A DNA stretch of 41,031 nucleotides from Nocardioides sp. AX2bis (GCF_902506435.1 NZ_LR733215.1:3474664-3515694), one strand, 5' to 3'; shown: positions 18,395 to 28,076, numbered from the stretch's first letter. Numbers and translations are program-made. Notes: generated by a model from the sequence alone, not told the origin.

Positions 18395-20814
18395 AGCTCG
18401 GCTCCTCTCACGGTGACGCGGGTGCCCGGGGAGGCGAGGTCGGCCAGCACGCCGCCGCCGGCGGAGCGGGCGGGGACCCACACGACGCCCTCCATGAGGC
18501 CGACGGTGGGGACGACGGGCAGGGTCAGGGTGCCGCGGTCGCCGGTCAGGGTGACGGCGTCACCGAGCGCGGCGTGGGCGGACGGCGCGACGCGGGCGAC
18601 GGGCGGGCGGGCGGTCGCGGCGAGGTACGTGTCGCCGTCGAGCAGCGAGGCGTCGTCGAGCATCTGCTTCCAGCTGGCCAGCACCAGCCCCTCGCCGGGC
18701 GAGGGTGCCGCGGCGGGGACCTGGGGAGCGGCCGGACGGGCACCGTCCCAGGGGCCCATCTGCTCCATCGCGGTGCGCGCCTGCTCGGGCGTACGGAAGC
18801 CGAGCGGACGGCCGAGCTCCTCGGCGATGCCCGCCAGCGCCCGGGTGTCGGGCAGCGAGCGCGGGTCGGCGAAGACCGCGGCGAAGGGCCGCGGGCGGCC
18901 CTCCCAGGTGATGAAGGTGCCGGGCTTGTCGCAGACCGGGGCGACGGGCAGGACCACGTCGGCGGCCCGGGTCACATCGGTCTCGCGCAGCTCGAGCGCC
19001 ACGACGAAGGAGGCCGCGGCGAGCGCGGCCCGGAAGGCGGCGGGGTCCGCGGTGTCGTCGGGGTCGACCCCGCCGACCACGAGCCCGGCCAGGTCACCGG
19101 CGGCCGCGGCGGCCACGATCGCGTCGGCGTCACGCCCGACGGCCTCCGGCAGCGTGGGCACGCCCCAGGCGGCGGCGGCGTCCACGCGGGCGGCGGGGTC
19201 GACCACGGGGCGTCCGCCGGGGAGCAGGCCGGGCAGGCAGCCGGTCTCGACGGCACCGCGGTCACCGGCGCGGCGCGGCACCCAGGCCAGCCGGGCCCCG
19301 GTGCGCGCGGCGAGGGCGGCGGCGGCCGAGAAGGCGCCGGGCGAGGTCGCCAGACGCTCGCCCAGGAGCACCACGGCGTGCTTGTCGACGCCGAACTCGC
19401 CCTGCTCGACGAGCGCCGCCAGGGCGGCGGCCTCCTCGCCGGGCGCGGTCGGGACCAGGCGCCCGTCGAGCTTCTCCAGCCCGCGGGTGGCGAACGGGGC
19501 GACGGACACGACCCGGGTGGTGCCGTGGAGGACCCCCTTGCGGAGCCGCAGGAAGATCGTGCCGGCCTCGTCCTCGGGCTCCAGGCCGACGAGCACGACG
19601 ACCGGGGCGGTCTCGAGGTCGGCGTAGGAGACCCCACCGTCCCAGGGCGTGCCGAGCACGACCGTGGAGGCCAGGAAGTCGGCCTCCTCCGCCGAGTGCG
19701 GACGGGCGCGGAAGTCGACGTCGTTCGTGCCGAGCGCGACGCGCGCGAAGGAGCTGTACGCGAAGGCGTCCTCGGCGGTCAGCCGACCGCCGGGCAGCAC
19801 GCCCACGCCGCCGGCGGCCCGGGCCCGCTCCAGCCCGCGGGCGGCCACGGCGAAGGCCTCGGGCCACGACGCCGGACGCAGCGAGCCGTCCTCGTCGCGC
19901 ACCTGGGGGTAGGTCAGCCGGTCCTGCTCGCGGGTGTAGGCGAAGCCGAAGCGGTCCTTGTCGGTGATCCACTCCTCGTTGACCTCGGGGTCGTTGCCGG
20001 CCAGGCGGCGCATCACCTTGCCGCGACGGTGGTCGACGCGGATCGCGGCGCCGCAGGCGTCGTGCTCACCGACGGCCGGGGTGGAGACGAGGTCGAAGGG
20101 CCGCGAGCGGAAGCGGTACTCCGCGGAGGTCAGCGCGCCCACCGGGCAGATCTGGATGGTGTTGCCCGAGAAGTACGACTGCAGCGGCTCCTTCTCGTAG
20201 ATGCCGACCTGCTGCAGCGCGCCGCGCTCGACCAGCGCGATGAAGGGGTCGCCCGCGATCTGCTCGGAGAAGCGGGTGCAGCGGGCACAGAGCACGCAGC
20301 GCTCCCGGTCGAGCAGCACGTTGGCGGAGATGTTGATCGGCTTGGGGTAGGTCCGCTTGACCCCGCCCGAGCCGGAGAAGCGGGACTCCCCGCGGCCGTT
20401 GGACATCGCCTGGTTCTGCAGCGGGCACTCCCCGCCCTTGTCGCAGACGGGGCAGTCCAGCGGGTGGTTGACCAGCAGGAACTCCATCACGCCCTGCTGG
20501 GCCTTGTCGGCGACCGGGCTGGTGGCCTGGGTGCTGACGACCATGCCCTCGGCGACCGGCAGCGTGCACGAGGCCTGCGGCTTGGGCATGCCCCGCCCGT
20601 TGCCGGCGTCGGGGACCTCGACCAGGCACTGGCGGCAGGCGCCGACGGGCTCCAGCAGCGGGTGGTCGCAGAAGCGCGGGATCTGGATGCCGACCTGCTC
20701 GGCGGCCCGGATCACCAGGGTGCCCTTCGGCACGCTGGTCTGGACGCCGTCGATGGTGACGGTGACCAGGTCGGTGCGCTGGTCGTGCTGGGCCTTCTCG
20801 GGCGTGGTGGTCAT
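18391..20814 (-). CDS. nuoG: NADH-quinone oxidoreductase subunit G
   Basis: 807-residue peripheral-arm subunit. The N-terminal [2Fe-2S] N1b ligands are Cys49, 60, 63 and 83. N5 ligands are His117, Cys121, 124 and 130 ([14 protein letters not shown]). N4 ligands are Cys173, 176, 179 and 223. A molybdopterin-oxidoreductase-like domain without cofactor follows. The four positions that bind N7 in E. coli and Thermus are Gly249, Asp252, Ala256 and Thr284 here, so N7 cannot form. ATG lies 3 nt after the nuoF stop. The C-terminal part is rich in Ala and ends with a MopB-type dinucleotide-binding-like fold ([17 protein letters not shown]). Confidence 0.96.
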   Translation of the reverse strand: MTTTPEKAQHDQRTDLVTVTIDGVQTSVPKGTLVIRAAEQVGIQIPRFCDHPLLEPVGACRQCLVEVPDAGNGRGMPKPQASCTLPVAEGMVVSTQATSPVADKAQQGVMEFLLVNHPLDCPVCDKGGECPLQNQAMSNGRGESRFSGSGGVKRTYPKPINISANVLLDRERCVLCARCTRFSEQIAGDPFIALVERGALQQVGIYEKEPLQSYFSGNTIQICPVGALTSAEYRFRSRPFDLVSTPAVGEHDACGAAIRVDHRRGKVMRRLAGNDPEVNEEWITDKDRFGFAYTREQDRLTYPQVRDEDGSLRPASWPEAFAVAARGLERARAAGGVGVLPGGRLTAEDAFAYSSFARVALGTNDVDFRARPHSAEEADFLASTVVLGTPWDGGVSYADLETAPVVVLVGLEPEDEAGTIFLRLRKGVLHGTTRVVSVAPFATRGLEKLDGRLVPTAPGEEAAALAALVEQGEFGVDKHAVVLLGERLATSPGAFSAAAALAARTGARLAWVPRRAGDRGAVETGCLPGLLPGGRPVVDPAARVDAAAAWGVPTLPEAVGRDADAIVAAAAAGDLAGLVVGGVDPDDTADPAAFRAALAAASFVVALELRETDVTRAADVVLPVAPVCDKPGTFITWEGRPRPFAAVFADPRSLPDTRALAGIAEELGRPLGFRTPEQARTAMEQMGPWDGARPAAPQVPAAAPSPGEGLVLASWKQMLDDASLLDGDTYLAATARPPVARVAPSAHAALGDAVTLTGDRGTLTLPVVPTVGLMEGVVWVPARSAGGGVLADLASPGTRVTVRGAEL

Positions 20815-20817
20815 GGC

Positions 20818-22146
20818 TCAGGCTCCGGTGGTGGCCGGCACCGCGGCGTCGGCGAACAGGGTGGAGGCGGCCGGGTCGAACGGGCAGCCGCCGTGCTCGA
20901 GGTGGGCGAGGTACTCGTCGCGGAAGTGCTGGATCGAGCTGGAGATGGGGCTGGTCGCCCCGTCGCCGAGCGCGCAGAACGAGCGGCCCAGGATGTTGTC
21001 GCACTGGTCGAGCAGCAGGTCGAGGTCCTCGGGGGAGCCCTGACCGGCCTCGAGCCGGGCGAGGGTCTGCACCAGCCACCAGGTGCCCTCGCGGCACGGG
21101 GTGCACTTGCCGCAGGACTCGTGCTTGTAGAACTCGGTCCAGCGCAGCACCGCCCGCAGCACGCAGGTGGTCTCGTCGAAGACCTGCAGCGCCCGGGTGC
21201 CCAGCATCGACCCGGCACCGGCGACGCCCTCGAAGTCCAGCGGGACGTCGAGGTGCTCGGCGGTCAGGATCGGCGTGCTGGAGCCGCCGGGGGTCCAGAA
21301 CTTCAGCTCGTGGCCCTCGCGGATGCCGCCGGCGAGGTCGATCAGCTGACGCAGGGTGATCCCGAGCGGGGCCTCGTACTGCCCGGGGCGGCGCACGTGC
21401 CCGGAGAGGGAGAAGATCCCGAAGCCCTGGGACTTCTCGGTGCCCATGGAGGCGAACCAGTCGGCGCCGCGGCCGATGATGCTCGGCACCGAGGCGATCG
21501 ACTCGACGTTGTTGATCACGGTGGGGCTGGCGTACAGCCCGGCGACGGCCGGGAACGGCGGGCGCAGGCGGGGCTGGCCGCGGCGGCCCTCGAGGCCCTC
21601 CAGCAGCGCCGTCTCCTCGCCGCAGATGTAGGCGCCGGCGCCGGTGTGGACCACGACGTCGAGGTCGTAGCCGGACCCGTGGATGTCCTTGCCGAGGTGG
21701 CCGGCGAGGTAGGCCTCCTGCACCGCCTTCTGCACGCGCCGCACGACGTGGAGGATCTCGCCGCGGATGTAGATGAAGGCGTGGTGGGCCCGGATGGCGT
21801 AGCTGGAGATGATCACGCCCTCCACCAGCAGGTGGGGGCTGGCCATCATCAGCGGGGTGTCCTTGCAGGTGCCCGGCTCGGACTCGTCGGCGTTGACCAC
21901 GAGGTACTTCGGCTTGGGGTTGTCCTGGGGGATGAAGCTCCACTTCATCCCGGTCGGGAACCCGGCGCCGCCGCGTCCGCGCAGGCCGGAGGCCTTGACG
22001 GCCTCGACCACGGCGGGGGGCTCCATGCCCAGGGCGACGTCGAGGGCGCGGTAGCCGCCGCGGGCCTCGTAGGTCTCCAGGGTCCAGCTGCGCTCGGCGT
22101 CCCAGTCGTCGGTGAGGACCGGGGTCAGGGTGCTGATCTCGCTCAC
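20818..22146 (-). CDS. nuoF: NADH-quinone oxidoreductase subunit F (NADH/FMN site)
   Basis: 442-residue electron-entry subunit. FMN/NADH site GRGGAGFPTG at 57-66, second nucleotide loop GAGAYICGEETALLEGLEG at about 169-187, and the N3 [4Fe-4S] ligands Cys345, 348, 351 and 391. All catalytic features are present. GTG at 22146 overlaps the nuoE stop as GTGA and begins [10 protein letters not shown], which fixes the start. Confidence 0.97.
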   Translation of the reverse strand: MSEISTLTPVLTDDWDAERSWTLETYEARGGYRALDVALGMEPPAVVEAVKASGLRGRGGAGFPTGMKWSFIPQDNPKPKYLVVNADESEPGTCKDTPLMMASPHLLVEGVIISSYAIRAHHAFIYIRGEILHVVRRVQKAVQEAYLAGHLGKDIHGSGYDLDVVVHTGAGAYICGEETALLEGLEGRRGQPRLRPPFPAVAGLYASPTVINNVESIASVPSIIGRGADWFASMGTEKSQGFGIFSLSGHVRRPGQYEAPLGITLRQLIDLAGGIREGHELKFWTPGGSSTPILTAEHLDVPLDFEGVAGAGSMLGTRALQVFDETTCVLRAVLRWTEFYKHESCGKCTPCREGTWWLVQTLARLEAGQGSPEDLDLLLDQCDNILGRSFCALGDGATSPISSSIQHFRDEYLAHLEHGGCPFDPAASTLFADAAVPATTGA

Positions 22147-22940
22147 GTCGCGTCGCCCTTCTCGGCTGCGGTGGTGTCGGTCGGGCTGTCGGCCTCGACC
22201 GCGGCCGCGGTGGCCATGGAGTCGTCGGACTCCTCGGCCGCCGCGACGGACTGCGCGGGCTCCTCCGGCACGCCGGCGTCCGCCCCCTGCGTGACCTGCG
22301 CGTCGCTGTCGGGCGCGGTCCAGCCGCGCTCGCGGGCGATCCCGAGGCCGACCAGGCTGGCGTGGCCCGCGGAGGGGCCCTCGTCGGCGCGGTCGTCGGG
22401 GAAGCCGGCCAGGACCCGCTCGGCCTCGCGCCAGGTGCAGATGCGCGGGCCGCGGGTGGAGCGGACCTCCTTGCCGGCACGCAGGTCGTCGACGACCGCC
22501 GTGGCCGAGGCCGGGGTCTGGTCGTCCATGAACTCCCAGTTGACCATCATCACCGGGGCGTAGTCGCAGGCCGCGTTGCACTCGAGGTGCTCGAGGGTGA
22601 TCTTGCCGTCGGTGGTGGTCTCGTCGTTGCCGACCTCGAGGTGCTGCTGGAGCCGCTCGAAGATGACGTCGCCGCCCATCACCGCGCACAGCGTGTTGGT
22701 GCAGACCCCGACGTGGTACTCCCCCACCGGCTTGCGCTTGTACATCGTGTAGAACGTCGCGACACCGCTGACCTCGGCGGCCGAGAGCCCGAGGATCTCG
22801 GCGCAGGTCTCGATGCCGTCGCTGGTGACGCGGCCCTCGGCGGACTGCACCAGGTGCAGCATCGGCAGCAGGCCCGAGCGGGCCTCGGGGTAGCGGGCCG
22901 CGATCTGCCGCAGCTCGGCGCGGGTGGTCTCGTCGATCAC
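22143..22940 (-). CDS. nuoE: NADH-quinone oxidoreductase subunit E
   Basis: 265-residue thioredoxin-like subunit that carries [2Fe-2S] cluster N1a, with ligands Cys80, 85, 121 and 125 (CTNTLC and CNAAC). After the conserved domain ends near residue 170 there is a ~90-residue acidic, Ala/Asp/Glu/Thr-rich tail that looks disordered. E. coli NuoE is 166 residues. GTG at 22940 overlaps the nuoD stop as GTGA. Confidence 0.96.
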   Translation of the reverse strand: MIDETTRAELRQIAARYPEARSGLLPMLHLVQSAEGRVTSDGIETCAEILGLSAAEVSGVATFYTMYKRKPVGEYHVGVCTNTLCAVMGGDVIFERLQQHLEVGNDETTTDGKITLEHLECNAACDYAPVMMVNWEFMDDQTPASATAVVDDLRAGKEVRSTRGPRICTWREAERVLAGFPDDRADEGPSAGHASLVGLGIARERGWTAPDSDAQVTQGADAGVPEEPAQSVAAAEESDDSMATAAAVEADSPTDTTAAEKGDAT

Positions 22941-24310
22941 CGGTCGACACCTCCCATCACGGGGTCGATGGAGGCGATCGCCACGATCACGTCGGCGATC
23001 ATGCCGCCCTCGGCCATCACGCTGGTGGCCTGCAGGTTGGTGAAGGACGGGTCACGGAAGTGCGCCCGGAAGGGACGCGTGCCGCCGTCGCTGACCACGT
23101 GGGCGCCGAGCTCGCCGCGGGGCGACTCGATCGGCACGTACGCCTGGCCGGCCGGCACCCGGAAGCCCTCGGTGACCAGCTTGAAGTGGTGGATCAGGCC
23201 CTCCATGGACTCGCCCATGATGTGGCGGATGTGGTCGAGACTGTTGCCCATCCCGTCGGAGCCGATCGAGAGCTGGCTGGGCCAGGCGATCTTCTTGTCG
23301 GCCACCATCACCGGGGCGCCCTCGAGGCCGGCGAGGCGCTCGGCGGCCTGCTCGACGATCTTCAGGGACTCGTGCATCTCGTTGACGCGCACGCGGAAGC
23401 GGCCGTACGAGTCGGCGGTGTCCCAGGTCTGGACGTCGAAGTCGTAGGTCTCGTAGCCGCAGTACGGCTGGGTCTTGCGCAGGTCCCAGGGGTAGCCGGT
23501 GGCCCGCAGCGGCGGGCCGGTCAGGCCCAGGGCCAGGCAGCCCTCGAGGTCGAGGGTGCCGATGCCCTCCAGACGGGCCTTGAAGATCGGGTTGGCGTTG
23601 CACAGCGCCTCGATCTCGGGCAGCCGCTTGCGCATCAGCGCCACGAAGGAACCGATCTCCTCCAGGGCGCCCGGCGGGAGGTCCTGGGCGACGCCGCCGG
23701 GCCGGATGAACGCGTGGTTCATCCGCAGCCCGGTGATCAGCTCGAACAGGTCGAGGACCAGCTCGCGCTCGCGGAAGCCGATGGTCATCACCGTGAGCGC
23801 CCCGAGCTCCATGCCGCCGGTGGCGATGGCCACCAGGTGCGAGGAGATCCGGTTCAGCTCCATCATCAGGACCCGCATGACGCTGGCCTTCTCGGGGATG
23901 TCGTCCTCGATGCCCAGCAGGCGCTCGACGCCGAGGCAGTAGGTCGCCTCGTTGAAGAACGGCGCGAGGTAGTCCATCCGGGTGCAGAAGGTGGTGCCCT
24001 GCACCCAGGTGCGGTACTCCATGTTCTTCTCGATGCCGGTGTGGAGGTAGCCGATGCCGCAGCGGGCCTCGGAGACCGTCTCGCCCTCCAGCTCGAGGAT
24101 CAGGCGCAGCACGCCGTGCGTGGAGGGGTGCTGGGGGCCCATGTTGACGACGACACGTTCCTCGTCGCCCTCCGCGAGCCCCTCGGTGATGGAGTCCCAG
24201 TCCTGGCCGGTGACGGTGAAGACCCGTCCCTCGGTGGTCTCGGACGATCCGGCGTAGAGGTCCTCCTGCGCGCCTGCGGCGCGGCCGGGGCCTGGTTCGA
24301 AGGTGGTCAT
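22937..24310 (-). CDS. nuoD: NADH-quinone oxidoreductase subunit D
   Basis: 457-residue subunit that forms the quinone headgroup site with NuoB. The quinone-binding His and surrounding motif [20 protein letters not shown] and [15 protein letters not shown] are intact; [14 protein letters not shown] and the C-terminal DPVMGGVDR are standard. ATG at 24310 overlaps the nuoC stop as TGATG. The first ~50 residues ([17 protein letters not shown]) precede the conserved fold and are longer than in Thermus. Confidence 0.97.
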   Translation of the reverse strand: MTTFEPGPGRAAGAQEDLYAGSSETTEGRVFTVTGQDWDSITEGLAEGDEERVVVNMGPQHPSTHGVLRLILELEGETVSEARCGIGYLHTGIEKNMEYRTWVQGTTFCTRMDYLAPFFNEATYCLGVERLLGIEDDIPEKASVMRVLMMELNRISSHLVAIATGGMELGALTVMTIGFRERELVLDLFELITGLRMNHAFIRPGGVAQDLPPGALEEIGSFVALMRKRLPEIEALCNANPIFKARLEGIGTLDLEGCLALGLTGPPLRATGYPWDLRKTQPYCGYETYDFDVQTWDTADSYGRFRVRVNEMHESLKIVEQAAERLAGLEGAPVMVADKKIAWPSQLSIGSDGMGNSLDHIRHIMGESMEGLIHHFKLVTEGFRVPAGQAYVPIESPRGELGAHVVSDGGTRPFRAHFRDPSFTNLQATSVMAEGGMIADVIVAIASIDPVMGGVDR

Positions 24311-25068
24311 CAGGTGTAGGACCTCCGCTGGTCCGGCGGCGGCACGGTGCCGCCCTTGTACTCGACAGGGATCCCGCCCAGCGGGTAGTCCTTGCGCTGG
24401 GGGTGGCCCGGCCAGTCGTCGGGCATGAGGATGCGCGTGAGCGCGGGGTGGCCCTCGAAGACGAGTCCGAACATGTCGAACGCCTCCCGCTCGTGCCAGT
24501 CGGCGGTCGGGTAGACCGGCACGACCGACGGCAGGCGGGGGTCGCTGTCGGGCACGCCGACCTCGAGCCGGATCCGACGGTTGTAGGTCATCGAGAGCAG
24601 GTGGTGCACCGCGTGCAGCTCGCGGCCCGTGTCGTCGGGGTAGTGCACCCCGCTGACCGAGGAGCACAGCTCGAAGCGCAGCCGCGGGTCGTCGCGCAGC
24701 GCGCGGGCGACCTCGAGGAGGTCCTCGCGGCGCACGTGGAAGGTGATCTCGCCGCGGTCGACGACGACGGCGCCGATCGCGTGCGCGTGGTCGCCGCCGA
24801 GGCCCGCCAGGTGCTCGACCAGGGCGTCGGCGACCTCGTCGAACCAGCCGCCGAACGGCCGGCCGGTGGGGGCGGGGAACACGACGGGGGCGACGAGGCC
24901 GCCGTACCCGCTGGTGTCCCCGGTGCCGTGGGCGCCGAACATGCCGGTCCGCACGCCGCGCGAGGAGACCTGGCCCGGGGGTGCGGGCAGGTTCTCCGGG
25001 GACTGCTCCACCGCGGGCTGGCCCGGGGCGTCGGGGCCGGTGGGGCGCTCGCCGTCGGGCGGCGTCAC
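24310..25068 (-). CDS. nuoC: NADH-quinone oxidoreductase subunit C
   Basis: 252-residue 30-kDa-type subunit. The conserved domain ends with the family signature [39 protein letters not shown]. It is not fused to NuoD, unlike in E. coli. GTG at 25068 overlaps the nuoB stop as GTGA. The N-terminal ~75 residues (Pro/Gly-rich, with [15 protein letters not shown]) lie outside the usual fold. Confidence 0.96.
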   Translation of the reverse strand: MTPPDGERPTGPDAPGQPAVEQSPENLPAPPGQVSSRGVRTGMFGAHGTGDTSGYGGLVAPVVFPAPTGRPFGGWFDEVADALVEHLAGLGGDHAHAIGAVVVDRGEITFHVRREDLLEVARALRDDPRLRFELCSSVSGVHYPDDTGRELHAVHHLLSMTYNRRIRLEVGVPDSDPRLPSVVPVYPTADWHEREAFDMFGLVFEGHPALTRILMPDDWPGHPQRKDYPLGGIPVEYKGGTVPPPDQRRSYT

Positions 25069-25619
25069 CGCAGCAGGCCCGTCATGTCGGAGGTCGGGGC
25101 GGCCGCCAGGGCGGCGTTCTCGAGCGCGGTGACCTCGGCGCGACGGTTCGGGCCGAGCTTCTCGGCCTGGACCCGGTCGTGCAGCTTGAGGATCGCGTCG
25201 ATGAGCATCTCCGGGCGCGGCGGGCAGCCGGGCAGGTACATGTCGACGGGCACGACGTGGTCGACGCCCTGGACGATCGCGTAGTTGTTGAACATCCCGC
25301 CGCTGGAGGCGCAGACGCCCATCGCGAGGACGTACTTGGGGTTGGCCATCTGGTCGTAGATCTGGCGCAGGACCGGGGCCATCTTCTGGCTCACGCGTCC
25401 GGCCACGATCATCAGGTCGGCCTGGCGCGGGCTGGCGCGGAAGACCTCCATCCCGAAGCGGGCCATGTCGTACTTCGGCCCGCCGCTGGTCATCATCTCG
25501 ATCGCGCAGCAGGCCAGGCCGAAGGTCGCGGGCCAGAACGACGCCTTGCGCATGTACCCGGCCACCCCCTCGACGGTCGTGAGGAGGACGCCGCTGGGGA
25601 GCTTCTCTTCGAGGCCCAT
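25065..25619 (-). CDS. nuoB: NADH-quinone oxidoreductase subunit B
   Basis: 184-residue subunit that carries the terminal cluster N2, with ligands Cys37, Cys38, Cys103 and Cys132 ([23 protein letters not shown]). This tandem-cysteine arrangement is diagnostic. ATG start; AAAGG about 7 nt upstream. The 84-nt gap to nuoA is the only long junction in the operon. Confidence 0.98.
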   Translation of the reverse strand: MGLEEKLPSGVLLTTVEGVAGYMRKASFWPATFGLACCAIEMMTSGGPKYDMARFGMEVFRASPRQADLMIVAGRVSQKMAPVLRQIYDQMANPKYVLAMGVCASSGGMFNNYAIVQGVDHVVPVDMYLPGCPPRPEMLIDAILKLHDRVQAEKLGPNRRAEVTALENAALAAAPTSDMTGLLR

Positions 25620-25703
25620 GGCTGGAACCTTTCGTCACTGTCCGGTGGGGAGGGGCTGTCCGGTGCGTGGGGACCGGGCGGCGGTGCCGTCCGGCGGGGC
25701 TGG
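25620..25703 (-). repeat. nuoA-nuoB intercistronic spacer with direct repeats
   Basis: CTGTCCGGTG occurs twice (25638-25647 and 25656-25665, plus strand), 18 bp apart, with a degenerate third copy near 25688-25696. This is the only sizeable gap inside an otherwise overlapping operon. Confidence 0.4.
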
Positions 25704-26063
25704 TCAGTCCCAGTCGAGACCACCGCGACGCCACTCGTAGGCGTAGGCGATGGTGATGTTGAAGAGGAAGAGCACGACGGCGAAGAAGCCGAACCACTGC
25801 AGCTGGTCGAAGTAGACCGCCCACGGGACCAGGAACATGATCTCGACGTCGAAGATGATGAAGGTCATCGCGACGGTGTAGTACTTCACCGGGAAGCGGC
25901 CGCCGCCCACGGGCTGGGGCGTGGGGTCGATGCCGCACTCGTAGGAGTCCAGACGGGCCCGGTTGTAGCGCGCGGGCCCGGTCAGGGTGCTGACGGCGAC
26001 CGAGAAGACGGCGAAGCCGGCCGCGAGGCCCGCCAGCCACAGGACCGGGGTGTAGAGCTCCAT
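25704..26063 (-). CDS. nuoA: NADH-quinone oxidoreductase subunit A
   Basis: 119-residue membrane subunit with three helices, first gene of the operon. The conserved loop [22 protein letters not shown] contains the Cys exposed in the active/deactive transition of other complexes [17 protein letters not shown] is intact. ATG at 26063 is chosen for the family N-terminus MELYTPVLW and the GGAGGGA about 7 nt upstream; longer in-frame starts run into the regulatory region. Confidence 0.96.
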   Translation of the reverse strand: MELYTPVLWLAGLAAGFAVFSVAVSTLTGPARYNRARLDSYECGIDPTPQPVGGGRFPVKYYTVAMTFIIFDVEIMFLVPWAVYFDQLQWFGFFAVVLFLFNITIAYAYEWRRGGLDWD

Positions 26064-26290
26064 GCAGGTTCCCTCCGAGTTCTCCGCACGCCTCGTGACC
26101 TTGTGAAGACGTTCACGAGTGGCGCGGGCCACAGTCTGCCACTCGGGACCGACCCCGTCACGTCGGGGGTGGCCCGGATCACGTCCGACCTGCTAGGCGG
26201 CTGACCTGGGGATTTAGGTCACGCGGGCGTTGCGGAATTGGCTCCGACGACCCGGGCGGAGGGATCGGGGCAGGTCAGGCGGCGTGGGAG
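26064..26290 (-). promoter_or_regulatory. nuo operon control region
   Basis: 227 bp between menG and nuoA, both on the minus strand. A possible promoter reads GTGACG (26161-26156), 17 nt, CAGACT (26138-26133), placing the start near 26126. Downstream of it lies a CRP-like palindrome (26102-26117). Upstream, TGACCT (26202-26207) and AGGTCA (26216-26221) form a 6-bp inverted repeat, with a further AGGTCA at 26272-26277. Confidence 0.4.
26102..26117. promoter_or_regulatory. CRP/GlxR-like operator in the nuoA leader
   Basis: TGTGA-AGACGT-TCACG differs from the CRP/GlxR consensus TGTGA-N6-TCACA at one base. A larger inverted repeat CTCGTGA (26092-26098) / TCACGAG (26113-26119) overlaps it. The site is centred about 46 bp before the nuoA ATG. 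Confidence 0.5.
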
Positions 26291-26980
26291 TCAGGCGGTG
26301 GCGCGGTGCAACGCCACGATGCCGCCCGAGAGGTTGCGCCACGCGGGAGAGGCCCACCCGGCGCCGGCGATCTGGGCGGCGAGGCCGGCCTGGTCGGGCC
26401 AGGCCCGGATCGACTCGGCGAGGTAGACGTAGGCGTCGGGCGAGGAGGAGACGCCGCGCGCGATCGCCGGCAGCGCCTTCATCAGGTACTCCAGGTAGAC
26501 GCGCCGGAACGGCGCCCACGTCGGGTGGCTGAACTCGCAGACCACCAGGCGGCCGCCGGGGCGGGTCACCCGACGCATCTCGTGCAGGCCGGCCACGGGG
26601 TCGACGATGTTGCGCAGCCCGAAGGAGATGGTGACCGCGTCGAAGGTGTCGTCGGCGAAGGGCAGCCGGGTGCCGTCGCCGGCGGTGAAGGGCAGCGCGG
26701 GCCGGGCGGCCTTGCCGACGCCGAGCATCCCGAGCGAGAAGTCGCACGGCACGACCCACGCACCACGGTCGGCGAAGGGCTGGCTGGAGGTGCCGGTGCC
26801 GGCCGCGAGGTCGAGCACCTTCTCCCCCGGACGAGGAGCGACCGCGTCGATCACCTCGTGGCGCCAGCGGCGGTCCTGGCCCAGCGACAGGACGTCGTTG
26901 GTGACGTCGTAGCGACGGGCGACGGCGTCGAACATGCGACGGACGTCGGCGGGGGCTTTGTCGAGCTCGGCGCGGGCCAC
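26291..26980 (-). CDS. menG: Demethylmenaquinone methyltransferase
   Basis: 229-residue SAM-dependent methyltransferase of the UbiE/MenG family, which makes the last step of menaquinone synthesis (2-methylation of demethylmenaquinone). [25 protein letters not shown] and the SAM loop DLAAGTG (57-63) are diagnostic, as are [11 protein letters not shown] and [13 protein letters not shown] start gives the normal family length; a TAGGCT box 7 nt upstream suggests a leaderless message. It is upstream of, and on the same strand as, the nuo operon. Since ubiquinone is not expected in an actinobacterium, the menaquinone role is favoured. Confidence 0.93.
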   Translation of the reverse strand: MARAELDKAPADVRRMFDAVARRYDVTNDVLSLGQDRRWRHEVIDAVAPRPGEKVLDLAAGTGTSSQPFADRGAWVVPCDFSLGMLGVGKAARPALPFTAGDGTRLPFADDTFDAVTISFGLRNIVDPVAGLHEMRRVTRPGGRLVVCEFSHPTWAPFRRVYLEYLMKALPAIARGVSSSPDAYVYLAESIRAWPDQAGLAAQIAGAGWASPAWRNLSGGIVALHRATA

Positions 26981-26987
26981 GGGACCG

Positions 26988-26993
26988 AGCCTA
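26988..26993 (-). promoter_or_regulatory. Leaderless-type -10 box of menG
   Basis: TAGGCT on the minus strand ends 7 nt before the GTG at 26980; there is no ribosome-binding site. Confidence 0.55.
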
Positions 26994-27026
26994 CGGCTCA
27001 CCCTCCCGCGACACGTTCGTGGCTCG

Positions 27027-27055
27027 GGCAACCAAAGCGGGGCCGGGGACGTCTC
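27027..27055 (+). promoter_or_regulatory. ECF-sigma-like promoter for the L,D-transpeptidase
   Basis: GGCAACC (27027-27033), 16 nt, CGTCTC (27050-27055). This resembles envelope-stress ECF sigma promoters of actinobacteria (GGAAC, 15-16 nt, CGTCT). The predicted start is about 70 nt before the GTG of a cell-wall enzyme, a fitting target. Confidence 0.45.
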
Positions 27056-27130
27056 AACGGTGACCATGGACGGCATCCCCACCCGGGGTCCGTCCCTTCC
27101 CCCTCGCGCTCGTTCACCCGGGAGTCCACC

Positions 27131-28048
27131 GTGCGCCACCTCCACGCCCTGCGCCGCCTCCTCGCCCGCACCGTGCTGACTCTCGGCGCGGCCGCGCTCC
27201 TCGTCGCCGTCGGGTACGCCGGCAGCTGGGTGCTCGCCCCGGACGTCCGTCCGGTCGCCGGCGGCGCCGCGACCGAGCCGGCGCGGACCGAGGTACGACC
27301 CACCGAGGTGCGACCCACCGTGGTGCAGCCGGTGGTCGCCGGGCCGACCCCGCGCGGGCGGGTGGCGCCGGGCGCGGCGCTGGAGGTGGAGCTCGTGCCG
27401 GGCCCGACGCTGCTCGGCTCCGGCACCGAGGGCGACGAGGTCCGTGACCTGCAGGCCCGGCTGCGCCAGATCGCCTGGTTGAGCAGCGCCCCCGACGGCG
27501 TCTACGGCGACACGACCGCGGCCGCGGTCAGCGGGTTCCAGGCCAAGCGGGAGATCCCGGTGACCGGCGAGGTCGACCAGCGCACGACGGACCGGCTGCT
27601 GGCGATGACCACGGAGCCCACCGAGGCCGAGCTGACCGGTGCCGTCGACGACACCGCCTCGAACGCGCCGGGCGCGCTCGACCCGCGCTGCCTCACCGGG
27701 CGGGTGATGTGCGTCGACAAGTCCACCAGCACCCTGCGGTGGGTGGTGGACGGTGACGTCCTGCGCACGATGGACGCGCGCTTCGGCGGCTCGACCACCG
27801 CCACCCGCGAGGGCGAATTCCCGGTGTTCTCGATGAGCCGCGACCACGTCTCGAGCCTCTACGACACCTCGATGCCGTTCGCCATGTTCTTCTCCGGCGG
27901 CCAGGCCGTGCACTACTCGCCGGACTTCGCCTCCGTCGGGTACGGCGGCGCCTCCCACGGCTGCGTCAACATCCGCGACTACGACGGGATCGCCGCGCTC
28001 TTCGACGAGGTGCAGGTCGGCGACACGGTGGTCGTCTACTGGTCCTGA
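27131..28048 (+). CDS. L,D-transpeptidase with peptidoglycan-binding domain
   Basis: 305-residue exported cell-wall enzyme. Residues 11-37 form a signal anchor, followed by a Pro/Thr/Val-rich linker with [12 protein letters not shown] peptidoglycan-binding (PG_binding_1) domain spans about 95-160 ([30 protein letters not shown]). The YkuD catalytic domain spans about 190-305, with His261 and the SHGCVN motif (275-280, nucleophile Cys278). Such enzymes make 3-3 crosslinks in peptidoglycan or attach proteins to it. GTG start with CGGGAG about 7 nt upstream. Upstream start codons in this frame lie in intergenic sequence. An ECF-sigma-like promoter precedes it. Confidence 0.92.
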   Translation: MRHLHALRRLLARTVLTLGAAALLVAVGYAGSWVLAPDVRPVAGGAATEPARTEVRPTEVRPTVVQPVVAGPTPRGRVAPGAALEVELVPGPTLLGSGTEGDEVRDLQARLRQIAWLSSAPDGVYGDTTAAAVSGFQAKREIPVTGEVDQRTTDRLLAMTTEPTEAELTGAVDDTASNAPGALDPRCLTGRVMCVDKSTSTLRWVVDGDVLRTMDARFGGSTTATREGEFPVFSMSRDHVSSLYDTSMPFAMFFSGGQAVHYSPDFASVGYGGASHGCVNIRDYDGIAALFDEVQVGDTVVVYWS

Positions 28049-28055
28049 GCGGGAA

Positions 28056-28076
28056 GGAACGCCGCCGGAGCGTTCC
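28056..28076 (+). terminator. Hairpin after the L,D-transpeptidase gene
   Basis: GGAACGC (28056-28062) and GCGTTCC (28070-28076) form a perfect 7-bp stem with a 7-nt loop, 8 nt after the stop codon. No U tract follows. Confidence 0.5.

Noticed and set aside
18574..22563. Very long open frame on the plus strand opposite nuoG, nuoF and nuoE (over 1300 codons).
   Set aside because: It mirrors the codon structure of the real genes in GC-rich DNA, is low-complexity Gly/Arg/Ala/Val, and has no recognisable domain. The minus-strand Nuo proteins are unmistakable.
27066..27131. A small gene starting at the ATG near 27066 upstream of the L,D-transpeptidase.
   Set aside because: It has no ribosome site, runs out of frame into the transpeptidase gene, and is Pro/Arg/Ser-rich without a recognisable sequence.
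28056..28076. GGAAC...CGTT as a second ECF sigma promoter for the metalloprotease.
   Set aside because: The spacing between the two elements is about half of what is needed; the sequence is better explained as a terminator hairpin.
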